DNA of 64,000 bases from Zasmidium citrigriseum (GCA_002786025.1 NHNW01000080.1:62001-126000), one strand, 5' to 3'; positions 1 to 14,077 are shown, counted from the stretch's first letter. The notes: generated by a model from the sequence alone, not told the origin. Made by a program: numbers and translations.

Positions 1-3000
1 TTAAGCTAGTCGTTAGTCTACTTCTTAATAACCTTATTCTCTATAGTTAATATAGGTTAAGGGCGGATATATAGTAGCTTAGAGCCGTCTTTTAAGTAGA
101 TCTTATAATCTATCGAGCGGTAAGGAGGTAGCTTATTAGCCTCTCTTCGCGATTAAATATTAGCCTAGTCCTAGTATTCCTTTAGTAGTTAGTCTAGGAC
201 GTCTTCGTCTTTATCGCGAGTTTATATAAACTTTACGACGTTAGTAGAGGCGTATATTATATAGGTATATATAGGAGTAGTATCGTAGGCTAGGGGGACT
301 ATAACGACTAGTATTTATAGATAGTAGAGGAATACTTTAGCTCCTAGGCGCTAGGCGTATATACTAAACGCCTAGGCGCCTACCTCCTCGATATTAGTAT
401 TAAGGTCTCTATCCTAGAGGGACCGAGAAGGTAGCTAGTAGGTCTATTTAGTAGCTAACTACTAAGTATAGAAAGGGGTAGGTTTAATATAGCGAATTAT
501 AGAGATAGAGGCGTCTTTATAGGGGCTATAGCCGTAATAGCTAGACTACGTAAACGTAAGTTTATTATTTCGCTAGTCCTTATTAGGTTAATACTTACGA
601 TACTAGTCTCTACCTAGGGAGATATTATAGCCTAGATTAGCTATAAAGTACTTAAGCTTCTTAGAATAGCTACTAATATCGAGGCGTACTATAGTATAGT
701 ACGTAATAGAAGTAGCGGCCTTAGAAAGGTCGGTAAGTCTAAAAGGGATAGGTATAGTTAATAGGAGTAGAGGTAGTTAATAGTATTACGCGAAGAGTAT
801 ATTATAGAAAGAAGCGGTACTACTATTATTAAGGAAAATTATTATATTACGACTATTAACTATACTAGGGACGACGAAGTATTCGTTAATATCCGGGGCT
901 TCGTTATAGCTCGGTTCTATAGATAGTATAAAGGAGAAGGTTAATAATAAGGTATATAGTTCTAGTAATATACTCGAGCTACTACTATTCGTCGCGCTCG
1001 AATAGTAGTCTAGGCTTTTAGGGCCTTACTAGTAGTAGAGGTAGCTAGAGTAGTAGCGCTAGTATTAGTACCTATTACTAGTACTAGAGTAGTTAGCTAG
1101 TTATTAGCGTCTCTCGTAAATTTAGTAGTACGCTAATATCCGGCTAGGGGGTAGACGTCGTTATTAGGTCCGTATCTAATATAACGGTAGCGCTTATAGC
1201 GGTTCTCTTATAGATACTACTTAGCGAGCTTAGGTATTATCTTAGGTAGAAATTAGAACTTAGTAGGGCAGTCCTTCTACGGCTTAAGCCTATTAGTAGA
1301 GCGAGAGTTAGCGTTAGAGTTACTAGTACTAGAGAGTTAGCTACCCCCTAACTTAGGCTTATTATTATTATTAGAGCCCTTATTCTCGTAAGGGTATAGG
1401 TCGTCGATAATAGAGTTCTCTTATTAAAGACGCTAGTATAGAGCGACTAGCTTTATAGGTATCGAGTAGTCTTAGAGGCGAAGGATAGTCTTATACTTAA
1501 CGCTTAACTTCTTATAGAGCTTAGTAGCTTCTATCTTTAAACCCTACTTACTAGGTATCTTAGGAATAAAGGCGTTAATCTTCTAGAACTTAGGGTAGAA
1601 CTTAGAAAACTTCTCGTTCGGACCTATTACTAATTAGTCTATCTAGTATTAGGTATTACTAACGGCGTTATATATACTAAAGTAGTTATTAAGGTAGTTA
1701 AGATATTCGCGGATAGAGCGGAAGTAGGTATTAGTAGTAAACGTCTTCTTAAGTTATAAAGCTAGAGGGATTATACCCTTAATAGTTCTATAAGTAGTAC
1801 TAGTAGTATAGGCGAGGACGTAATATAGGGTAGTATTAATATCGCGGAACCTAGTAACTATAAGCTTTATACCTAGCGAGTTAAGCTATTCTTTAAGTAT
1901 AAACTTATTATTACCTAAGAACTTCTTAGGATCCTTAATATTACGGCTAGTCTTTATACTATTAAGGAGGGTTAGATCGTAGACGGTAAGGTTATTTAGA
2001 GAGTTAGTATCGCTATTAGAATTAGAAGGACGGGCTTAGCGGTTCTTCTTCTTATAGGTATTATACTAAGGGCGACGATTGTCGTCGCTATCGCTAGAAG
2101 AGTCTAGGTTAGAGGAATCGGATAGTTTAGAGCGCTAGCGATTCTAGCGATAGTAGCGTTCTAGTAGAGAGTTAGACTCGGATTTAGGGGTAGGTAAGCT
2201 AGAGCGTCTACTACTAGAGCGTTAGTTAGTACTAGCTTACTTAAGAAGGTTATACTTCTTTTATATAGCGTCTAGACTAGTCTCGAGCTTATCTTTAGCC
2301 TACTTAGCTAGTAACTTATTAGACTCGGCCTACTTAGCTAGTTAGGTTACCTTAGTCTTCTTATCTTAGACCTTAGCTAGTTTCTTATTTAGGGACTAGA
2401 TATCGAGGAGAGCCTTCTTAAACTTCTTACGGTTTAAGTTATTAGCCTATAGGAGTATATTAGTAGTAGAGATAGTATTAGTATAGTTCCTAGCTAGCTT
2501 ATAGAGTAGAAGGTGTATCTTATTAGGGTTAGATACTACCTTTATAGCGAGTGCCTCTAGCGTAAGGTCTCTAAAGATATTAAGAGGGATATAGATAGTA
2601 TTACTATTCTCTTACTTATCTTTAATATTAATAGTAGTCTTAGTTCCTTCTTTATTTAGGTCTACTCGAGCGAAGTAGGTAAGGTCGAGCTATTTAAGTA
2701 TAGGTAGAATAGTACCCTCTTTAGGTAGCTCGTTTAGAATATCTAGTTTAGCTTCGCGGTACTCGAGGAAGGGGTTAGAGTTAGGATTAAGGTTATTATC
2801 GTCGCGGCTAATTGTATTCTAGGTGTTAGTTATAGCGTATAAGTATATAAAGAGAATCGAGTCGCGCTTTAGCGCTAACGGTAGTAGTAGGTAGGCGATA
2901 GCGCCTAGGGTTTCCTCCTTAGCTATAGCGGTTAATAGATAAGAGGTATAGAAGAAAGTAGAAGGTACTTAACCTTAATAGACTACGGCGGGTAGTAGTA

Positions 3001-3300
3001 GAAGTAGTAGAAGGAGCTACTTAATAGAGAGTCTCGTCTTAACTCGAGAGTAGAGAGTAGAGCGATAGTAGCGGCGCTTATTAAAGGCGCTACGTATCGC
3101 GGTAGTAGTAGAAGGACGTCGTAGAAGGCGCCCTTATTATATTAGTCGAATATACTATAAGGGGACCGTATAATAGGGTTAGGCGTAAACAATCTAATAT
3201 TCGACGAGCTATCTAGAAGAGAAGGGCGAGGAAAGCGGAGTAGTTATAGGCCTACTAAGCTAGGCGTTAGTAGGCCGAGCTAGAGTTACGTAACCGCGCG
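1..3300 (-). mobile_element. Degenerate Ty3/gypsy retrotransposon, cut by window edge
   Basis: Read on the minus strand, about 2880 to 1130 gives a gag-like frame interrupted by RIP stops. It has a lysine/glutamine-rich coiled-coil segment (about 2450-2230), a serine/aspartate-rich linker (about 2210-2030) and a capsid-like helical region (about 1990-1450). Near 240-1 the frame gives the classic N-terminal gypsy reverse transcriptase lead-in, matching DVFS-x-E-x-A-DKLPPHRP-x-DHKI once TAG/TAA are read as mutated Gln/Trp codons. The element therefore runs right to left and the rest of pol lies outside the window. No LTR could be paired inside the window, and the right boundary is approximate. 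Confidence 0.75.
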
Positions 3301-3329
3301 TAACTTAGGCGTTAACGTTAGCCCGTAAC

Positions 3330-5750
3330 AAACCTCCTTTTTAGGTAGAGTCTACGCTCGGCCGCCGTATAGTAGAAGAGTTTTAGATAAGTTATTAATA
3401 TTAACTTCCTAAAGACGAAACTAGAGACGGCGATATACGACGTCGTATTCCTATTAATTATTATCGTATATAAAGCGATTATAGCGCGCCTTACTATTCG
3501 GAAAGCCTTTATACTCGAGTATCTACTTATAGAGCTTTATCGTTTCTTTAGGTAGAAACTCGTCTAGATCTACGTAGCTATAAGTTAGCTCTCGAGCTAT
3601 ATAAGGTCTTACCGCTTTTAAGAATAAACTAGTAAAGATTATATATTATAGTATACCCTAGCCGTTAGTTATAGCTACTAGCCGCTCGATATACTCTCTA
3701 TTAATTAGAGTCCCTTACTCTAGATTCTTAAAGTAGTAGTATAAGTACTTTAGTATACCTAGCTTAACGTAAGGGCAGTTCTTCTATAATCGAATAGAAT
3801 ATATATTCTACGTCTTAATAAATCGATAGAGCTAGTACTAGATAATAGGCGTAAATATATACTTTATCGTAATCCGATTACGTTTATCGCCTTTATCGAA
3901 TAGTCTAGTATTATAGAGTATATAAAAGTAGTCCTAAACGTTTTCGTTAGTATTATATAGACTAGTACTATTAAGAAAGCGCTAAAGAGTTAGTATTATA
4001 GATAGGGGATTAGGGAAATTTTAATATACCTACTAATACTTTAGTATTAATCGACTTATCTAATTCTACTAACTCTCGATCCGTATATTACGTATACTCG
4101 TACTAAAGTAGAACGTTTCCTTAAATTTTATATATAGGCCGCGAGTTTATAGAGCGTACTAGTATTATATATCTACTAAGAGAATTGTCTTATAACCCTT
4201 ATCCGTACGAACGAGTCGAGGAGTAATACTAAGAGCCTAGATAGTAACGGAGTATTACTAAAGTACGGATATTATTATACGTAACGAGGGTCTATAGTAG
4301 ATCTAGAGAATAAGACGTAATTCGGTATTAATAGTAGTATATATCTAGAAGCTAAAATCTTCGAGTTTATAGTAGGTATTAAGCGACTAATAATAATTCG
4401 GTCTAGGGGTTATAAATACGCTACGAAGTCGCGTAAACTCTTACGTACGATTATATAGAGCGTTAGGATTAGCGGCTTTAACTTCGCGAAAGAGTATATC
4501 TCTAAGTAAAGAAAGTATAGTTAGCCTTTAAAACTATCTATACCTTAACTTCTATTACTCTTCCTATACTATATAATACTTACTAGCTAAGGAAAAACGA
4601 TCGTAAACCTAGCGTTTAAAAGTGTACCTATAGAAGGCTTCGTCTATAGCCCTTAATATAGCTATATTTAATCTTAGCCTAAATAATCTACTAAAACTCG
4701 AGCCTTTACTACTTATACTCTTCTTTCTAGTAATACCGCTTAAGACTAATATCCCTTCTAAATTGTACGAGAGTCTACTATATAATATTCTACCCTTCGT
4801 CGCGTAGAACCTTTATAATCGTCTTATCTAGTAAAGCTTCTTATAAAAATAGGGAGGCGACTCGAACCTAGAATAACGAATCTATAATAGGCGGGTTCTA
4901 ACGTCGATTAGTACTATACGATTTTAATACCGAATAGATTATATAGGTTGAGGGTAGTTTACCGTTAGTCGTATAGTATCGCTAAAGGGTTAGTATAGAG
5001 GTACCGTTATTCTATATCTTAATAATCTCGAGCTATATTTCTAGTACGATTAAGGGGGGACGGCCGGCTATAATAAAGAGTCTATACGTTTAATAGATTA
5101 TATAGTTAAGGAAGATAGGTATTAAGTTAGTAAGAGTAAACTACGACTAAGAAGGTTTATCTTCTAGCTTACTAAAACGAAGGTAGCTAGATCGTTATTA
5201 ATCCTCTACTAAGGTCTATAGTACTAGATATAACTCCGCTCCTTAGCGCTTTAAACGTTACTTCTTATACTATATAATAATAGTAGCGTTAGCTACGATA
5301 ACGACTACGAGACTACGAGTAGGATATATAGTAGTATACTTATAACCTCCTATCCCTATAGCTAGTAAGTTTAAAAAATTAGAACGTACTTTCCTATATC
5401 TTTTTAGCGCTTTCTTACGCTATATAATACGTTCTTCGCCGTAAAATTATAAGCTCTTATACGAAAATACTTATTACTAGGGAGATAACGCTAAAGATCT
5501 TTAAGTCTAATATAAGAATCTAAAGTTAGGCTTAGGGGTATAAACTTAGGCGAAGTATTATAGCTTTTAGCTAATTATCTATATTTCCTATACTTATAAG
5601 GAGATTATAATACCTTTAAACTATTATATACGCTCGTAAAATTACTTATTCTTACTAAACCCTTACCTTTCCTCTAAATATATATACTTTCTTAGCTATA
5701 GAATTTTAGCCTATATCCTATTATATCTTATTACTTATACTACTATATTC
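3330..5750 (+). repeat. Unidentified degenerate repeat with plus-strand coding-like texture
   Basis: The plus strand gives long stretches of protein-like sequence broken only by TAG/TAA of the RIP kind, which suggests a former coding region. I could not assign it to a transposon superfamily: I see no reverse transcriptase, integrase or clear transposase signature, and several frame changes seem needed. It may be an accessory frame of a larger element or a captured host gene. Base composition and CA/TG depletion equal those of the neighbouring elements. Boundaries are approximate. Confidence 0.35.
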
Positions 5751-6073
5751 CCTCGAATAGCTTCCTCGGTAGTAGTATTCTTTTATTCGTATCGTTACGA
5801 TTAAGAATCGTCCCGCTTAACTCCTTAAACTTCTCTAAACGCCGCTAATCTAGGCTATAGGTACTAGCTCGATTAAACTACTTATAGTTTCCGTAGTATC
5901 CGTCGAACTCGCCCTTCTACTTAACGTATCGCTATTTCTCGCGTTAGCTTATCTATTATATAGCGTAGGAATAATAGAATAAGGTACGAATATTAAAGGG
6001 ACCTAGGTTGTTATAGTAGTTTAAGTAGGCGGCCTTCGTATTTATCTTTCGGCGGATATTACTACTATATTCC

Positions 6074-6587
6074 GTTAGTTCTCTATCTAAGCCTACTATA
6101 TATACTTTATATAGACTAAGACTAGATAAGTAAAGTATCGATCTTACTCTTACGCTCTATAATATCTAAAGCGAACTTAGTAGTATTTCTACCCTTTATA
6201 GTAATAAGCTCGCCTTTAGCCTTATTTATCGTAGCTTACTATTCGTCGTCGAGGGTTCCGAACTAAGTTTATAACTACATTATATAGAATTAGTAAGCCG
6301 TTAATACGTCGAATTTCGAGCTAGGTATCTATTTACCTAATTACCTATTATATTAATCTTAACTACCCTATCTTCCCTTCTCTCCTAGATAGTAAGGGTA
6401 TTTATATTAAATAAGGCGCTAGTCGCGGGCTATACTTATCTAGCTATAATTATATAGATTATTATTTATATATAGAGGAGGGATCGTATAGTATAAGGAG
6501 GTAGGTAGAGAGTAGAAAAGAGGAGGAAAGGAAGAAGGAGGTATTTAAAGTAAGGGTAGTAATAGTATAGGTAGTCGTATAGGCGCG
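6074..6587. repeat. Diverged direct repeat, left copy
   Basis: This segment is a direct repeat of 14698-15199. Shared blocks include GTTAGTTCTCTATCTAAGCC at the start, a block with TAGAATTAGTAAGCCGTTAATAC, and a block with GGGATCGTATAGTATAAGG. Weaker similarity continues to the left into about 5900 against about 14540. The copies differ by indels and by CG/TA swaps. They flank the intact LTR element and so were two nearby copies before it inserted. They could be LTRs or terminal fragments of an older element family. Which one is not clear. Confidence 0.7.
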
Positions 6588-7145
6588 TATCTACAATTAT
6601 TAAGGTCTTATAATTATAGGTTATATAAGTATATATAGCTTAGATTAGAGAAGTCGCGACGTATATAAGAAGTAAGTAAATCTATATAATAGACCCTAGT
6701 AAGGCGACGATATAAGCTAAGAACTCTAAAGCTACGTAGGTACGGAATAAAGGCTATAGTATTATACGGTATCGTATTCTTAATAGAATCTCTTTAGCTA
6801 CGAGATATCTTAATCTACGAAAGTCTTTAATATTCTATATCTTCCCCTATCTTAGCTAGCCTATCGAGATTAGGACGGCTATAGCTATAATAAGCGCTTT
6901 TTCCGCTAATCTGAAATAAATACTATACTATATAATATATAGAAACCTTAAGATAAGGGAGCTAAGTACTAGGGAAACCCTAAAAGTATTACTAAAAGGA
7001 GAGCTTAATAACCCCTAAGCTCTTAACTATATACTTAAATTTAGCTAGGTATCTACCTTTTCTATAATATATAATAAAGTTAGATACTTTTAAACTACTC
7101 GTATATATTAGAAAGCCTAAAACTCCCTTAGAGACCTTACTTTCC

Positions 7146-7333
7146 TATAAAGGGCGATACTCTATAAGCTTAGTACTAGCCTAAGGTATTAAGCCTATAC
7201 TCTTAGCTACGAGGAGGCTTAGCGTACTACGCTTTTCTCGTTAGTCCCTAATAGATAGATTCCTCTTTCCTTCTTTATCGAACCTATTATATACTATATC
7301 GAGCTTTAGTATATACGCTACTTACCCGTAATA
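7146..7333 (+). repeat. 5' LTR (188 bp)
   Basis: It aligns without gaps to 14081-14268. Counting by eye there are nine differing bases grouped at five sites. All are C/T or G/A transitions, and four of the five sites are a CG in one copy against a TA in the other. It begins TATAAAGGGC and ends near GTAATA; the usual TG...CA termini would read TA...TA after RIP. Confidence 0.9.
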
Positions 7334-8479
7334 TTAGGTTCGATTAATATTATAGACGCCTTAAGCTTCTTCGTAGAAGCTAACGTAAATACCCTAGGGA
7401 ACGACTCCCCTAGGTAGGAGCTAACGCTAGCTACTATATAGCGTATCCTCGAAGAGATATATAATTACTAGTAGACAATAGAGACTAAGTTATAGTCGAT
7501 AAGAGCTACGCTCTAATAGTCGGAGGCCGCTTAATAAACTACGGCAGCTAGTCTAAGCTAGTACTAGGGAGCTACTACGAATAAGCTCCTATAGCGTTTA
7601 GTAGAAGCCCTTTAACCTTCTACTACGATACCCGCCGCTATACCTACTATCCCTATATAAGAAACTATAAGACCTAGGGAGTAGAGGCTACCTACCTAGG
7701 ATAGATAAGCTAGTACGTTCTATAACTACTTTAGTCGGATCTAGAGCTCTTACTACGTACGTTCCGCGCTAAGACCTACGCTCCCTATAGAATATTACTA
7801 GAACGTTATCTACGACACTCTCCCTACTAATAAGTAAGCCTAGATAAGATATTTCTAGGAGTATAGCTACCTAACTAGCGGTAAGGATCCCGTCGCTTTC
7901 TTTACGTAACTTAAAGATATTTTCGTAGATAGTAACGAGTCCGCGAAGGTACTAGAGAAGCTAACGGTACTTAAGTATACTAATAGGTAGCTATAGTACG
8001 AATACTAGCTAGATTTCAATAGACTCCTACTATTAGCTAGTAGAAGCTATTAGATAGACGTATCTAAGATTAGATACCTTAAGAACTTATTCTCGAACTC
8101 CGCTACTTCCTATATAGTAACTATAGCTAAGTATACGGACTACTACTACTTTACTAAAGAGGTAGAAAGGATTATAACTAACTACGAGAATACTAATTAG
8201 TTTAAGGTAGCTAATAGACATTAGCTAGAAAAGAAGGGTAAGGACTCTATAAGTTCTACCCTAGGTAGCGCGCTACTATACCTAACCTCTATAGTAGTAC
8301 CCTAAACCGACTCTAATAGAGATATTATTATAAATAACGCGCGAACTAGCAGTAACTATAGTAAAGGACGCGGAGGGCGCTAAGGAGGCTTAGGAGAAGG
8401 ACGACCTTCCTCTAGTAGGAAATAGAGGGCTAAGTAGGTTAATAATATAGAAAGAGAGAGATACCGCGAGAAGAAGCTC

Positions 8480-8521
8480 TACTTCCGCTATAGAGTAGGC
8501 GAATACTATATTCGCGACTAC
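8480..8521 (+). pseudogene. Former CCHC zinc knuckle of gag, now YYYY
   Basis: The frame reads Y-X2-Y-X4-Y-X4-Y at the exact spacing of the retroviral CX2CX4HX4C knuckle. Codons TAC, TAT, TAC and TAC are what TGC, TGT, CAC and TGC become when TpG and CpA turn into TpA. The gag body precedes it from about 7900, with recognisable helical capsid-like sequence. Confidence 0.8.
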
Positions 8522-8739
8522 TTCTATATACCTATAGTATAGCCTACTATAATTAACGCTACCCTCGCGTAGCCTTTACTAGAGGCTAATAAAGAACCTA
8601 TAGAGAATAATAATAAAGATTAGGGAAAAGAGTAGCTCTCGCTTAGAGTTAGGAGCTAGGAGTTACCTAAATATTAGTAGAAAAATAGGATAGAGTTAAA
8701 GAGGATATAAACGGAAACCTTATATATACTAACGTAGTC

Positions 8740-11700
8740 CTATAAAATAACGTTGGAACCTCTACTCTTATCGATAAAGGTTATTAATATTACGCTATAA
8801 TTAATACTAGCCTTATAAAAGGCCTTAGACTAAGCTACGTAAGCCGCGAAGTCCGCGAAGTAAAAGGAGCGTCTTTAGTAATAAAGGGCGCGAATATCGT
8901 TAGTATAGTCGCTTTCTATATAGAAATCGACGGATACCCGTAGATAGTATATATATATATATAGTACTAAGCCTAGTATTCCTACTAATCCTAGGGAATC
9001 CCTAGAAGGTATATAATAAAGTTAGGACTACGCCTAAAAAGCAGCAGTTCTACTATAGACGAGCGAAACGATAGATATAGGAGGGGCGTAACTATTACGA
9101 GTTCGAAGATAGTAGGAGCGTAGCTACGCTCTCCGCTAGTTTTACTATACTCGCCGCGGCTATAGCGGATAATATTAAGAAGGTACTTAAGCTTAAGGAA
9201 TACTTAACTATAGAGGCCCTATAAAAACGACTACCTCCTAAGGTCCGAGACCTAGCTCTACTATTTTATTATTAAGAGGCTAAGAAGTTAGCCTCCTATA
9301 GGCTAGGTATCGACTATTATATCGAGCTCCGCGGTCGAAGTAGGAGCTACTCGTACTACGGAAAACGCTAGACGAACTCCTTTAAAAAGGCTATATCTAG
9401 CCTTCTAACTTAGAAGCTACGGCTCCTATACTTTTTATTCGGAAGCTAGGTAGAGGGTTATATTTCTATTACGATTATAGAGGACTAAACGCTCTTATAA
9501 AGTAGGATAGGTACCCGCTCCCCTTAATACTAGAGACCTTACGAAATCTTATAGAGGCTAAGTAGTTAATAAAGGTTAACGTTGTTTTAGCGTTCTACTA
9601 GATTAGAATAGTAGAAGGCTACGAGTATAAGACTGCTTTCTATACTAGATTCGGCTCCTTTAAATAGCTCGTATATCCGTTCGAGTTATTAGAGGCTCTA
9701 GTAATATTTTAGCGGTATATTAATACTTTATTACGGGAATACTTAGACGATTTCGCCTCGGCCTATATTAATAACGTAATTATCTACTCTAATAGTACGA
9801 AAGAAGATTATTTCTATAAAGTTCGTACTATTCTCTATAAACTTTAGAAAGGAGGCCTATATATCGACCTAGATAAGAGCGAGTTCGTATAGAAGTAGAT
9901 TAAGTACCTTAGGTTTATTATCTATACTAATAGTAAAGGAGTATCTACTAACCCTAAGAAGGTAGAAGCTGTAAGAAAATAGGCAGTACCTAAGACGTAG
10001 AAGGAGATATAGAGATTCCTAGGGTTTACTAACTACTACTATATATTTATACCTAACTATTCGAAGATTACTATACCTTTAATAGCGCTTACTAGTAAAG
10101 GTACAATATTCTCCTAGGGAGAGGATTAGGAACGTACCTTCGAATTACTAAAAGATAAGTTCTATTAGGCTCTAGTACTTACTTAGTAGGACCTAATACT
10201 TCTAACCTTCCTCGAGATAGATTATAGTAGCTTTACGATAGGTAGCGCTCTTATATAAGAAAAGAACGGAGTCTATAGACTAGTAGGCTTCTTCTCGTAG
10301 AAGCTTAATAAGTCTAAGATTAACTACGATATCTACGATAAAGAAATACTCGCGGTAGTATCTAGTATTAAGTTCTAGGAACCCGAACTAAAAGCCTATA
10401 GTCCCTTTATAATTTAGATAGACTATAAGAACCTAGAATACTTTATAGTAAAGAGATAGCTATTAGAACGATAGATTCGTTAGTAGGAAACCCTTACTAA
10501 GTTCTAGTTCTCCTTAATTTATAGGCCGAGTACTAAAGCGGTAATCCTAGACGCCTTTTCGAGAAGAGAGTAGAATACGTTAGGAGCTAACGATAAACTC
10601 TCGCGGTTTCGCTACTTCTTAGACCTAGATTATATACTAAACTAGGCGGATAGTAGCTACCTAACTATTACTTAAGTTATACTAGCCCCCGAGTCTTTAA
10701 GCTTAGAACCTACTATAATTAGCTATATACTTACCCTCTACTAGATAGAACCTACCGCGATACTACCTACTAAAACGAGTATAGACCCTAAGGTAAATAA
10801 CCTAGAGCCTAGCGGTCCTTTCTAGGAAGCCGAGCTTAATAACCTATAGGTAGAGGCTATTAAGAAGGATAAGGTATACTAGGCTATTCTCTATACTATT
10901 TACGATAGAGCCCGTACTCTACCTAGCTAGATTAAGGCTAAGATTTAGCTTAGAGATTATAGTCTAGACTAGAGGGGATATTTACGCTACTACGAAAAGC
11001 TCTAGGTACTAGGCGCTACTATAACTATAGAGGCCGAGTATTAAGCCCTAGAGGCCGATAAGAAAAGCTAGGACGTTTTAAGGACTAAGTTAATCTAGTC
11101 CGTATACGATTTACTAGTATACGGACACCTAGGGCGGGACTCTACTACCGCTATCGCGCGACGCGACTTCTACTAGCCTCTATAAGCGAAGTATATTCGA
11201 TAGTTCCTTCGAAATTACGACCCCTATAGGAGAAATAAGGTTTAGCGAGAATATAAGTATAGCCTCCTAAAACCTTTACTAGTCTCTAACCGTTTCTTCT
11301 AGGAAATCGCTATAGACTTTATTACTAAACTCCCTAACTCCTAAGGGAATAAATACCTTTAGGTAATTAAGGACTAGCTAAGTAAGTAGGTAACCCTAGT
11401 AGTAATACCTAATATAAAAGCGGAGGATTATATAGTAATTTTTATAGAAGCCTAGGTTAAGTACTATAGGCTTCCCCGCGCTATTACTAGCGATAGGAGT
11501 ACTAACTAGACGAGTACTTTCTAGCGAGTACTCTATTAACTATTAGGCGTAAAGTAGCGTTTAAGCTTCGCTTACTACCCTTAAACGGACGGAGGCCTAG
11601 AATAGATTAATTAAGATATATAGGCGTACCTCTAGAACTATATTAACTAAGAGTAATCCGACTAGAGTAAGTAGCTCTCTAGGGCGTAAATAGCGCTAAA

Positions 11701-12370
11701 TAGTAGGTATTACGTAGGATTAGGTATAAGCCTCTTCTTCGTAACTTATAGATACAAGACGACCTCCCTAGCTATATTAGAACTAGATCCCGTAGTAGAT
11801 AGTAGGCTCTTAGCCGTAAAAAGGGCGGAGGTATTTATTAATAAGTTAAAATAGATCTTAGACCTCTACTAAGCTAGTATAGTAGAGGCCGCCTAGATAT
11901 AGGAGGAGAGCGCTAATAGAAATAGGACTCTAGCGCTAAAATACTAGGTTAGTAATAAAGTATAGCTAGATCTAAGGAACTACTATACCGATCGCCTAAA
12001 GAAGAGCCTAGATATACGCTACGCTAAGTATACTATCTCTAAGGTTTTATTACTAGTATCTATACGACTTTTAGAGATCCCTAGTAATATTTACCTAGTA
12101 TTCTATATAGATTTACTAAGGCTAGCGAGCTAAGACCCCTTACCTAGATAGGAAACCGACGATAACTAACTAGATCTAGTTCTATTCGAGACGCATAAAG
12201 AGTAGACTATAGAGGAGGTACTCTATACGAGAAAGAAAAGGAGAGAGAGAGGGAGAGAAGTTCTTATAAAATAGAGTAGATATTATAAACTAACCTAGGA
12301 ACCCGTAGAAAGTTTAGCGGATACTATAGCTCTAGACGAATTTAAAAGGAAATTTAGAAATATAATAGAA
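8740..12370 (+). pseudogene. Degenerate pol: protease, RT, RNase H, integrase, chromodomain
   Basis: The protease-like segment is near 8760-9000. The reverse transcriptase spans about 9480-9980; its active-site box is YINNVIIYS at 9764-9790, with both catalytic Asp replaced by Asn. RNase H lies at about 10205-10560. The integrase begins near 11110 with a GHLG motif, and its core keeps Asp at 11315-11317, Asp at 11492-11494 and Glu at 11600-11602, which is DD35E spacing. A chromodomain lies at about 12206-12360, where the two conserved Trp codons read TAG. In-frame TAG/TAA occur throughout at former Gln and Trp positions. Confidence 0.88.
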
Positions 12371-14056
12371 AATAATAGTTCTTTAGATGCCTAGTAAAGA
12401 GGCGGAAGGCGAAGAAATTAGTATAGAGTTTAGGCGTTTTTAGAAGGGAAAAAGGAATAGTAGAGCGAATTAATAGAGAGGGGACGGGTCTCTATTTAGC
12501 GTTTAAGGGCTGCCGTCTAAGCTATCCTAGTAAAAGGCCTATAGACTATATAGAAAACCCTAGAGAGCAAGCTTAAACGCCTACTTTCTTATCCTTAACC
12601 TTCTTCTCTCTAGTACTACTACTAGTACTACTAGAGCTACTAGTAGCTAGGGTATTACTACTAGAGGCTAGGGCGTAGGCGTAGCGAGGCGTAGTACTAG
12701 CGCGATAATAGCCTAGATATAGAGCAGTAGAGACGGAGCCTAAGCTAGAAAGTATAGTTAGTAATATTTTTCCTTTAGAGTTTTAGGAGTACTTATATTT
12801 AGCCCTAGTAGGCGACGATATCCTCGATAGTAGTAGTTACCTTATTACGGACAGTACTATAAATTTATAGTTAGCGATATTTCTAGTATAGGAGCTAGAA
12901 TATACTTATAAGGAGATACTAGAGGTACTAAGGCTACGTAGAGCTTTATAGGCCTAAAGGCCTTTCTTAAGCTAGCTATAGTTAGTAGCGCTATTACTAA
13001 ATTAGCGGTACCTAATACAATCTACCTAGAATCTAAGACTTATACGGTTATAGCTATAGACCGAGTCTACGCTATATAAATAATATAAATAATTTAAGGG
13101 CTAGGAGTAGTTAGTAATACTATTTCTATAGAGAGTAGAGAACTTATAGTAGGTAGTAGGACTTATAGCTAGCGGCGTAGGTAGCGTAGGCGGTAGTAGT
13201 ACTATTAGTACCCTAAGACGTATAAGCTAGATCTAATAAGAGAATAGTAGAAATCGATACTTATAGCCTAGTCGATATAGTTAACGCTAAGAGTAGCGTA
13301 ACTATAGTAGTATAAGCGAAGTATCTATCTCTAATTAGCTTATACTATATTCTAGTAATTTCTCGATAGGATATATACGATAGAGCTAGTAGAGGGGCGG
13401 AGATATATTAAGTCTAAGGCCTCTGTTAGTCTTTAGTTAGAAATCGCTAGATTCTTACTAGAGATATATATACGTTATAATAGATAGTAGTAGATATCGC
13501 GGTTAGTAGATACTACTACTACTTATATTAATACTAGATACTTACTAACGCTTTTCGAGTAGAATACGACTATTACTAAAAGGTTACTAGGTATTAGATA
13601 CTATTAAACTTACTTTACTTTTAGGGGCTACTAAGGAAAGAAGAAGATTAAGGTATAAGAGACTAGCTAGATATTTATCCTTCTATAGGAAAAACGAGTA
13701 AAGGCAACGTTTAAGTAAAGGAGCGCTAGCTACCTATTAAGTAGAGGAAATAGGCTATTATTAGTAAAGGATAATAGTAACGAATAATAGCTAGGCGGTA
13801 ACCGAATAATAAAAGACGGATTACGAGACTATTTAGACGATTACGAGACTAATTCGACGCCTCTCTTTACTCTCGATAATACGTATAATAATAGGAAGTA
13901 TTTAATAGACTAGATAGAAAAAGACGGAAGCCTAAAATAGTAAAGCGGTTCGCGGGATAATAAAGGCTAGTATTAAATAAGTAGGTAGTAAGGTTAATAA
14001 ACTTTACCTCCTTTAGACTACGACCTAATTTACTTAGAGGACGGAGTTTCCCCTAT

Positions 14057-14077
14057 AGAGGGAGGGGAGAGAGAGGA
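14057..14077 (+). other. Polypurine tract of the LTR element
   Basis: A run of 21 purines ending three bases before the 3' LTR, the expected position of the plus-strand primer in LTR retrotransposons. Confidence 0.75.
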
